5,173 nt of DNA from an uncultured archaeon. GTDB taxonomy: Archaea > Aenigmatarchaeota > Aenigmatarchaeia > CG10238-14 > SCSR01. How positions within the stretch are numbered: the stretch's first letter is position 1; each line of letters opens with the position of its first letter. The position numbers were made by a program, and so were the translations under genes. The notes under the pieces were generated by a model. That model searched no databases. It was given only the letters and a program-made list of their open reading frames with translations, and was not told where the DNA came from. The stretch is from NCBI GenBank assembly GCA_938017915.1, contig CALIKW010000076.1:1-5173 (forward strand), read 5' to 3'. Below, one piece after another: positions 1-4,552 of this stretch.

Positions 1-753
1 AAAAAGGAGGATTTACTCTTAATCGAGCCAAAAAATTTTTTAATAGTTGTGGGAGATTTGCACGGCGATTTTGAAAGTTTGGTTTTTATTTTAAAACATG
101 CAAAATTTTTTGAAAATAAAGATAAAATAATTTTTTTGGGAGATTATGGAGATAGGGGAAGCGAGCAAGCAGAAGTTTATTATCTTTTACTCTCTTTAAA
201 AGTGAATTTTCCCAAAAGGGTTTTTTTCCTTAGAGGGAATCACGAATTTATGAAAAATTTAGAAGTTTATCCTCATGATTTGCCTTTTTTCCTCTTTAAA
301 AAGTATAAAAGCGAGGAAGTTTATGAAAAAATAAAGGAAATTTGGAGTTACTTTTACTTCTCAGCTTTGGTAAAAGGAAAATATTTATTTTTACATGGCG
401 GCTTACCATTTTTGAATTCTATAGATGAACTTAGGAATATTTCTAAAAATAAAAATTTAGCAGAAGAAATTCTTTGGAACGATCCAGATGAAATAGAAGG
501 CTTTTACCCTTCTCCGAGAGGTACTGGGAAAATTTTTGGAAAAAATATAACTGAAAAAGTACTTGAAAACTTGGGTGTAAAAGTTTTGATAAGGAGCCAT
601 GAGCCTGTTGGAGTAAAGTTAAACCATGATGGCTTAGTGCTTACAATTTCTTCTACAAAAGTATATGGAAAATTTTCAGCTTACTTGAAACTCAACTTAG
701 AAGAAAGAGTGAAAAATGGATTTGAACTTGAAAAGCTTGTGGTAAAATTTTAA
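1..753 (+). CDS. PPP-family serine/threonine protein phosphatase (5' end outside window)
   Basis: Metallophosphoesterase of the PPP (PP1/PP2A-like) family, expected to remove phosphate from Ser/Thr residues of cytoplasmic proteins using two metal ions. The frame is open from base 1. Counting from that first codon (250 residues visible), the motifs are GDLHG at 18-22, GDYGDRG at 47-53, GNHE at 79-82, HGG at 132-134, WNDP at 159-162, an Arg-Gly at 173-174, RSHEP at 198-202 and a Tyr-Gly near 222. These match the PP1 metal ligands, the catalytic His of GNHE, the phosphate-binding arginines and the active-site tyrosine, so the enzyme looks intact. A GTG at base 49 falls inside the strand leading into GDLHG (residues FLIVVGDLHG), so it is an internal Val and not the start; the real start is upstream of the window. 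No membrane segment or extra domain is visible. Its substrate is unknown. Confidence 0.93.
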   Translation, partial: KKEDLLLIEPKNFLIVVGDLHGDFESLVFILKHAKFFENKDKIIFLGDYGDRGSEQAEVYYLLLSLKVNFPKRVFFLRGNHEFMKNLEVYPHDLPFFLFKKYKSEEVYEKIKEIWSYFYFSALVKGKYLFLHGGLPFLNSIDELRNISKNKNLAEEILWNDPDEIEGFYPSPRGTGKIFGKNITEKVLENLGVKVLIRSHEPVGVKLNHDGLVLTISSTKVYGKFSAYLKLNLEERVKNGFELEKLVVKF

Positions 754-1035
754 AAAGAAAATAGGAAGAAAAAGTTGAATGAGTTCTTTGGAAAAATTAT
801 TTTGTTTAAATAATAGAAAAAGCAAACAGAAAAAGTGTTAAACCTAAAAGACTACAATTCCAATTTGTCTTATTCTTTTTGTCTCGCTAAAATTCCAGAA
901 AGAAAAGCCGAGCAAGCTTATTCCATAGTAAAAAGAAAGCTCAAAACCAAGTAAAAGGTAGTAATTAGCATTATCTTTAAAGCTGCTAGAATTATTCCTA
1001 TTACCATAATTATTTTTTTTTCCTTATACTTAATT
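754..1035. other. Intergenic gap without a convincing gene
   Basis: This 282-base A/T-rich stretch separates the phosphatase from dphB. It holds a T-rich patch at about 868-882 and a run of nine T at 1013-1021, either of which could end a plus-strand transcript. A TATA-like ATCTTTAAAG at 973-982 could serve dphB with a leader of about 30 bases, but this is weak. Two very small reading frames are present (plus 835-954 from GTG, minus 1007-918 from ATG); neither has a good ribosome-binding site or a recognised product. No tRNA fold or box C/D motif was found by eye. Confidence 0.5.
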
Positions 1036-1824
1036 ATGTTGTACTTCATAAGTTTGGGCTTAAACGATGAAAAGGATATAAGTATAAAAGGCTTGGAAGT
1101 TGCAAAAGAGTGTGAAATACTTTTTGCAGAATTTTATACTACAAAACTCCAAACAGAAAAAGAAAAAATAGAAAAACTGATAGGAAAAGAAATTAAAGTC
1201 CTTTCAAGAAAGGATTTGGAAGAAAATTCTCAAAATATTTTGAATTTAGCAAAGAGTAAAAAAGTTGGTTTGCTGGTTGGTGGGGATGCTTTTGTAGCAA
1301 CTACTCATTTAGCTTTAAAGCTAGAAGCAATGAAGCAAGGTATAGAAACAAAAGTTATTCACAATTCTTCCATAATTTCTGCAGTAGGTGAGACAGGACT
1401 TCACGTATATAAGTTTGGCCCATGCATTACTATACCATTTCCTGAAAAAACAAAGGGAAAAATGCCAGAATCAGTTTATGAAATAATAAAAATGAATAAA
1501 GCAAGAGGTCTGCACACTTTATGCTTACTAGATATAGAAAATGAAAAGTTAATGAAAATAAACGAAGGAATAAAAATTTTGCTAGAAGTTGAGAAAAAAA
1601 GAAAAGAAAATGTTTTGAATTTAGAAAGTGAAGTTGTGGTTTTTGCAAAGGCAGGAAGCGAAAATCCCTTAATAGCTTTTGGAAAAATTAAGGAAATTAT
1701 GGAAAAAAATTTTGAGGATGTGCCTGCAGTAATAATCATTCCTGGTTTGCTTCATTTTACAGAAAAAGAATTCTTAGAATTTTTTAGAATAAGAAAAAGT
1801 GAAAGTCTTTTTTCTGCTAAATAA
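1036..1824 (+). CDS. dphB: Diphthine synthase (EF-2 diphthamide methyltransferase)
   Basis: SAM-dependent methyltransferase (Dph5/DphB) of diphthamide synthesis. It methylates the 3-amino-3-carboxypropyl group placed on a conserved histidine of elongation factor 2, giving diphthine. At 262 residues it has the usual archaeal length. The N-terminus MLYFISLGLNDEKDI fits the family opening MLYFIGLGL and fixes the ATG. Further landmarks are FAEFYT at 30-35, GGDAFVATTH at 82-91 (SAM-binding loop), HNSSIISAVGETGLHVYKFG at 109-128, RGLHTLCLLDI at 157-167, an AGSENP segment at 206-211 and IIPGLLHFTE at 234-243. Leu9, Asp84, Val87 and the Ser-Ile at 112-113 sit where SAM contacts are expected in this tetrapyrrole-methylase fold. 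The loop reads GGDA where many homologues have PGDP; Asp84 is kept. No Shine-Dalgarno site is visible, so a leaderless or short-leader mRNA is possible. The gene stands alone, followed by a terminator. Confidence 0.96.
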   Translation: MLYFISLGLNDEKDISIKGLEVAKECEILFAEFYTTKLQTEKEKIEKLIGKEIKVLSRKDLEENSQNILNLAKSKKVGLLVGGDAFVATTHLALKLEAMKQGIETKVIHNSSIISAVGETGLHVYKFGPCITIPFPEKTKGKMPESVYEIIKMNKARGLHTLCLLDIENEKLMKINEGIKILLEVEKKRKENVLNLESEVVVFAKAGSENPLIAFGKIKEIMEKNFEDVPAVIIIPGLLHFTEKEFLEFFRIRKSESLFSAK

Positions 1825-1835
1825 TTACAAATCTT

Positions 1836-1879
1836 AATCAAGTTATGAGCAATTCTTGATTTTCTTTTTTACTCTTTCT
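1836..1879 (+). terminator. Stem-loop plus T-run downstream of dphB
   Basis: AATCAAG at 1836-1842 pairs perfectly with CTTGATT at 1855-1861, making a 7-bp stem with a 12-base loop. It is followed at once by a T-rich tract (1861-1879, including a run of six T). Archaeal termination depends mainly on the T-run; the hairpin is seen directly, its role is inferred. It separates dphB from the toxin-antitoxin operon. Confidence 0.55.
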
Positions 1880-1927
1880 AAATTTCTATTCAACACAAAT
1901 CACTATTTTTTATTCTTCGTCCCGATA

Positions 1928-1984
1928 CCACAAAATGTTACCTAAAAAGAAACAAAATGTTTATAAATAGGAAACAATAAGTTT
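1928..1984. promoter_or_regulatory. Three phased 13-base dyads: likely autoregulatory operator
   Basis: Three related sites lie at 1928-1940 (CCACAAAATGTTA), 1950-1962 (AAACAAAATGTTT) and 1972-1984 (AAACAATAAGTTT). Sites 2 and 3 are inverted repeats with arms AAACA/TGTTT (spacer 3) and AAAC/GTTT (spacer 5). Site 1 keeps only the inner ACA/TGT. Sites 1 and 2 agree at 10 of 13 positions, sites 2 and 3 at 11 of 13. Their centres (1934, 1956, 1978) are 22 bases apart both times, about two helical turns, so proteins bound there would lie on the same face of the DNA. Site 2 ends in the TATA box and site 3 lies between the TATA box and the start codon, where a bound protein would block initiation. 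The HTH-MNT protein encoded just downstream is the natural candidate to bind. Binding is inferred. Confidence 0.55.
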
Positions 1985-1990
1985 ATTATA
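1960..1990 (+). promoter_or_regulatory. TATA promoter of the HTH-MNT/HEPN operon, probably leaderless
   Basis: TTTATAAATA at 1960-1969 is a very good archaeal TATA box, preceded by an A-rich stretch that could act as a BRE. Its centre is about 25 bases before the ATG at 1990, so transcription should begin at or next to the start codon. That agrees with the absence of a Shine-Dalgarno sequence. Confidence 0.7.
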
Positions 1991-2526
1991 TGTCAACACT
2001 CTTTTCAAGAGAAAGAGAAAGAATAATAGAATTTATTATAAACAACCCAACAAAAAAGATAAAAGTAAGAGAATTGGCAAAATTGCTCAAATTGAGCCCT
2101 GCTCATGTGAGCAGAACTTTAAAAATTCTCAATGAGTACAATATCATTAAAGACAATAAAGTTGACCTCTCTAACCCTTATGCCAGGGGACTAAAAATTT
2201 TCTTTAACATTAAAAACTTGGTTGAGAAAAATGTTATTAGAAAATTGAAAAAAATAGAAGCTTCGGGAGCTGGTATTTACGGTTCGTGGGCATCTGGAAC
2301 TAATTATGAAGATAGTGACTTAGACATCTGGATAAAAACAAATAAACACCCAGGAGAAATAAAAATAGCTGCACTATCCAATGAAATAAGGAAATTATTA
2401 GGAAGAAATATACAGATATTAGTTCTTACTCCAGAGAGAATCGAAAGGTTGAAAAAGGATGATGCTCCATTTTATTATTCTTTAGTCTTCGGTTCGATAA
2501 GACTTTATGGTGAAGAAATTGAGTGA
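1990..2526 (+). CDS. Winged-helix DNA-binding domain fused to MNT nucleotidyltransferase (antitoxin)
   Basis: Probable antitoxin of an MNT/HEPN module. Residues about 7-60 form a helix-turn-helix of winged type: KVRELAKLLKLSPAHVSRTL at 25-44 gives the two helices, followed by a wing-like segment to about 60. Residues about 83-175 are a minimal nucleotidyltransferase (polymerase beta fold) with the exact signature GS-x10-D-x-D: Gly98-Ser99, Asp110, Asp112. In characterised systems such domains transfer AMP to a tyrosine of the HEPN partner and silence it. The third carboxylate usual on the next strand (typically V-D-L-V) appears to be Gln142 in NIQILVLTPE, so activity may be weakened, lost or use another residue. 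The ATG at 1990 is set by the TATA box 25 bases upstream. The last 20 bases overlap the HEPN gene. The HTH presumably represses the operon through the dyads in front of it. The domain calls are firm; the antitoxin role comes from family and context. Confidence 0.88.
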   Translation: MSTLFSRERERIIEFIINNPTKKIKVRELAKLLKLSPAHVSRTLKILNEYNIIKDNKVDLSNPYARGLKIFFNIKNLVEKNVIRKLKKIEASGAGIYGSWASGTNYEDSDLDIWIKTNKHPGEIKIAALSNEIRKLLGRNIQILVLTPERIERLKKDDAPFYYSLVFGSIRLYGEEIE

Positions 2527-2947
2527 ATTGGATAAATGCTTTGAGAAAGGTTTAATAAGAAAAACTTTGCCATCCAGAGAAAAAGCCCTAAAAAGTATTG
2601 GCAAAGCAAAAAGGTGGTTAGAAGAAGCCAAGAAAAACTTTGATTTCAAACTTTTTGACAGTTGCTTAGTTTCCTCCTACTCAGCGATGTTTCATGCAGC
2701 TAGGGCTTTACTTCTAAAGGATGGCTTCAGAGAAAAAAGCCATTATTGCTTAGCAAGATATGTAGAGGAGAAGTATGTTATTACTAAAAAGTTGAGTGGT
2801 ATTGTTGTGGATTTGCTGGATAGGTTCAGAGAGCTCAGACACGAAGATTTATACGAATTAGATTTCTTTGCAACAAGGGAAGATGCAAAAGAAGCAATAA
2901 AAAATGCAGAAATTGTTATCAGAGAAATAGAAAAATTAATTGCATAG
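2507..2947 (+). CDS. HEPN-domain protein, probable RNase toxin of the MNT/HEPN pair
   Basis: All-helical HEPN protein (146 residues) of the archaeal PF05168-like type, expected to be an RNase or RNA-binding toxin kept in check by the upstream MNT protein. The block SAMFHAARALLLKDGFREKS at 59-78, followed by HYCL, is very typical of the family. The C-terminal motif is RFRELRHEDLY at 106-116: Arg106-x5-His112 satisfies the R-x4-6-H HEPN nuclease signature, with Arg108 and Arg111 as further candidates. Tyr116 lies four residues after the His and could be a site of modification by the partner; in the characterised HepT motif the Tyr is two residues after. The N-terminal extension (1-30, with CFEKGLIRKTLPS) is also familiar from this archaeal group, so the ATG at 2507 gives a full-length protein. 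A GTG directly after it (2510) is an alternative. With no clear Shine-Dalgarno site and a 20-base overlap, translation is probably coupled to the antitoxin gene. Confidence 0.9.
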   Translation: MVKKLSELDKCFEKGLIRKTLPSREKALKSIGKAKRWLEEAKKNFDFKLFDSCLVSSYSAMFHAARALLLKDGFREKSHYCLARYVEEKYVITKKLSGIVVDLLDRFRELRHEDLYELDFFATREDAKEAIKNAEIVIREIEKLIA

Positions 2948-3060
2948 CATACATAAATACTGAATTGAAATCTTTCATAGTGAGTCTTGTTCTACTTGTT
3001 TAATTTGAATCTCCTAACTTATTAAAACTGCATCCAAAAAATTAACTTTGAATCAAGCTT

Positions 3061-3074
3061 AAGATTTAAATCTT
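3061..3074. promoter_or_regulatory. Perfect 14-base palindrome over a TATA-like element
   Basis: AAGATTTAAATCTT reads the same on both strands. Its core ATTTAAAT is also a fair TATA box, with the centre about 34 bases before the ATG at 3102 and 25 bases before an in-frame TTG at 3093. It can be read as a promoter alone or as a promoter with an overlapping repressor site. The promoter reading is the safer one, since AT-rich palindromes of this kind also arise by chance. Confidence 0.45.
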
Positions 3075-3101
3075 TAACTGTTTATTATTCTTTTGATTGA
3101 T

Positions 3102-3395
3102 ATGGGCGCAAGATTGAGCGGAATAAGAGATATTCTAGGAGCTTTTGTAGCTTTCTTAATATATCCTATTCACGTAATTTACAAAGTTGGGAGAGCAATA
3201 TTTTACGATGGGTTGTACAAGAAAAACTGGGAAGTTGGAGGAAGAAATTTAGCAGGTGGTCTTGCAGAAGCAATTTATTCGCCGATTTACTACTTGTACA
3301 GAGGAGTTAAAGGATTATATAAGTTAGGTTCAGGGAATTATCCTAGTTGGGAAATGGGGTATGAAGAAAGGATGTATGGGGTAAAACTTACTTAA
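3102..3395 (+). CDS. Small aromatic-rich protein with an internal duplication, function unknown
   Basis: A 97-residue protein that I do not recognise. It consists of two diverged copies of one unit, about residues 14-46 and 52-86. Each has an Ile-Tyr-(x)-Pro-Ile start (20-23 and 58-62), then a hydrophobic-Tyr plus basic residue (IYK at 26-28, LYR at 65-67), a Gly (30 and 68) and a closing Trp-Glu-x-Gly (43-46 and 83-86), with a period of 38-40 residues. The segment 11-27 is hydrophobic enough to be a membrane-inserted or interfacial helix; the second copy is more polar and Tyr-rich. There are no cysteines and no catalytic motif. I chose the ATG at 3102; the frame is also open from a TTG at 3093, which would add three residues and place the start 25-26 bases from the TATA-like centre. 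The gene stands alone between two gaps of over 100 bases, with its own promoter. A membrane-associated role is a guess. Confidence 0.72.
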   Translation: MGARLSGIRDILGAFVAFLIYPIHVIYKVGRAIFYDGLYKKNWEVGGRNLAGGLAEAIYSPIYYLYRGVKGLYKLGSGNYPSWEMGYEERMYGVKLT

Positions 3396-3463
3396 CTACA
3401 ATAAAATTTCGCTCGCACTCATCAAAACTTTCTACCATTCTTATTCTCATGATTTTAAAGAAG

Positions 3464-3501
3464 TTATAAAAATTTAAGCTTTTCTATCAGTATTATTTTT
3501 A
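3464..3501 (+). promoter_or_regulatory. TATA promoter of the HExxH protein gene
   Basis: TTATAAAAAT at 3464-3473, preceded by AAAGAAG as a possible BRE, has its centre about 32 bases before the ATG at 3501. This predicts a leader of only a few bases, and no Shine-Dalgarno site is present. Confidence 0.6.
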
Positions 3502-4022
3502 TGTTCCAAAATTTTCAAAATCAACTTTACCAAACTCAAAGCATAGAAGTTTATAAAGATCAGTTTGTAATTAAAAGAGTTAAAGAAAGCATGAAAAATG
3601 TTAAAAATAAAATTTGGCCTGTTCTTCAAAAAATAAAAGGTTATGGAAAACTTAAGGAGCCAGATGAAATTTATGTTGCTAATTTGCCTCCAAACAAGCC
3701 TGCTGCTACTTTATTTGCAAAGGATTGGTTAGGAAGAATTAAAAAGTACCTTATAGTTAGTAAAGATATTATTCATTTTCCAAAAAAACTTCTTGAGTAT
3801 GTGGTAGGCCACGAATTGACGCACATATCTGAAAATGTTTCTGGTGATTTTATTTCAGAAGCAAGTATTGATAAGAACTTGGAAAATGCTTATAGGATAA
3901 TTGGCGATGAAGAAGGAAGCAAAACTGTTAAAAGATTTTCTGGTTATTTGAATAAACTTTATAGAATTGGAAGCTTTCCCTTAAGCTGTTACTATTATAT
4001 AGTGAAGAATAGAAATATTTAA
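3501..4022 (+). CDS. Compact HExxH zinc metallopeptidase-like protein
   Basis: A 173-residue protein with one zincin active-site helix, YVVGHELTHISE at 100-111: His104 and His108 would bind zinc and Glu105 would be the catalytic base. The third ligand is probably Glu120 in FISEASIDKN, 12 residues after His108, where an E-x-x-x-D arrangement (Glu120, Asp124) recalls M48-type peptidases; Asp116 and Glu111 are alternatives. Before the helix, GRIKKYLIVSKDII at 78-91 resembles the edge strand and helix that precede HExxH in M48 and related minimal zincins. There is no signal peptide and no clear transmembrane helix, unlike the membrane-bound HtpX type, so it is probably cytoplasmic. The C-terminal SFPLSCYYYIV at 158-168 is only mildly hydrophobic. 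The ATG fits the TATA position. Family placement beyond 'HExxH peptidase-like' is uncertain; substrate and pathway are unknown. A TATA-like element for the next gene overlaps its stop codon. Confidence 0.75.
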   Translation: MFQNFQNQLYQTQSIEVYKDQFVIKRVKESMKNVKNKIWPVLQKIKGYGKLKEPDEIYVANLPPNKPAATLFAKDWLGRIKKYLIVSKDIIHFPKKLLEYVVGHELTHISENVSGDFISEASIDKNLENAYRIIGDEEGSKTVKRFSGYLNKLYRIGSFPLSCYYYIVKNRNI

Positions 4023-4058
4023 ATACTAATAAGTAGTAACATTTAAAAGTGAGAAATA
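4013..4058 (+). promoter_or_regulatory. Promoter, dyad and ribosome-binding site of the helical-protein gene
   Basis: AAATATTTAAATAC at 4013-4026 is a TATA-like element across the stop of the upstream gene, about 38 bases from the ATG at 4058. Just after it, TACTA (4024-4028) and TAGTA (4034-4038) form an inverted repeat with a 5-base spacer, a possible operator or chance dyad. GTGA at 4049-4052, five bases before ATG 4058, matches the GGTGA part of the archaeal Shine-Dalgarno consensus. It argues that this GTG is the ribosome-binding site and that ATG 4058 is the start. Confidence 0.5.
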
Positions 4059-4513
4059 TGGCATTCGATCCATGGGGCTATTTGGAAAGACAAAAAGAAC
4101 TTTTTACACCAATAACTAGAAAAAGTAGTAAACTACAAAAAGCTCTAGAAAAAATACAGGGACTTTTAGGAGAATATGAAGCTATAGGAAAATTGAGAGA
4201 ATTGTGGGAAGATATGACAGCAGCTATGTACTTCAATCCCATGGAAGCGCACAAAACCTTAAAAACCCAACTTGAGCCTTTAGCTACAAAACTGGCTGAA
4301 GAAGCAAAGGATAAGGATGTAAAGAAAATAGCAAATTCCTTTAAAGATGTTATTAAAGCTTACATATCTGAAATGAAAGAAGTTGCTAACTACATAATAA
4401 AAAGAGGAAGAGCTCTTATATACCAACAAGAAAAGAAAATAAGAGAAGCAAGTCAAAGGATTAGCGAAGAAGAAGCAAGAATAAGCGAACTTTTGGGCTA
4501 CTCATTTGATTAG
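4058..4513 (+). CDS. All-helical, coiled-coil-like protein, function unknown
   Basis: A 151-residue soluble protein rich in Lys, Glu, Ala and Leu, with no cysteine, no signal peptide and no membrane segment. I do not recognise the family. The N-terminal MAFDPWGYLERQ holds most of the distinctive aromatic residues; a second aromatic patch, AMYFNPMEA, lies at 56-64 between helices. Residues 21-56, 65-82 and 86-146 look like long helices. The last one, rich in heptad-like hydrophobic spacing up to SEEEARISELLG at 136-147, could form a coiled coil or oligomer. The start is ATG 4058, supported by GTGA five bases upstream; a GTG at 4049 would add three residues. It converges on the membrane-protein gene with only 26 bases between the stops. 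A structural or adaptor role is a guess. Confidence 0.75.
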   Translation: MAFDPWGYLERQKELFTPITRKSSKLQKALEKIQGLLGEYEAIGKLRELWEDMTAAMYFNPMEAHKTLKTQLEPLATKLAEEAKDKDVKKIANSFKDVIKAYISEMKEVANYIIKRGRALIYQQEKKIREASQRISEEEARISELLGYSFD

Positions 4514-4552
4514 AAAAAACAAAAATCTCAAAAAAACTTTTACTCTTTTTTA
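4514..4552. terminator. Shared bidirectional T-run terminator between convergent genes
   Basis: On the plus strand, CTTTTACTCTTTTTT at 4537-4551 is a T-rich termination signal for the helical-protein gene; it extends into the 3' end of the opposite gene. On the minus strand, the A-runs at 4514-4536 read as three oligo-T stretches directly after the membrane-protein stop. No stable hairpin is seen, as is usual for archaeal oligo-T terminators. Confidence 0.55.

Noticed and set aside
49..51. GTG as start of the phosphatase
   Set aside because: The frame is open to base 1, and the residues before this codon form the hydrophobic strand that leads into GDLHG in this family. Starting here would remove that strand.
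1430..1739. Two minus-strand reading frames (1648-1430 and 1739-1476) opposite dphB
   Set aside because: They lie wholly inside dphB and their Phe/Ser/Leu-rich translations are the expected shadow of Lys/Glu-rich coding sequence on the other strand.
1935..1970. Eleven-codon frame (MLPKKKQNVYK) upstream of the HTH-MNT gene
   Set aside because: It spans the dyads and TATA box, so it lies upstream of the predicted transcription start and is most likely accidental.
2948..3060. Search for a small RNA or further gene after the HEPN gene
   Set aside because: Only short frames interrupted by stops, no box C/D pair and no strong hairpin were seen. It appears to be plain AT-rich spacer.
4049..4051. 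GTG as start of the helical protein
   Set aside because: It overlaps a GTGA that is well placed as ribosome-binding site for the ATG at 4058.
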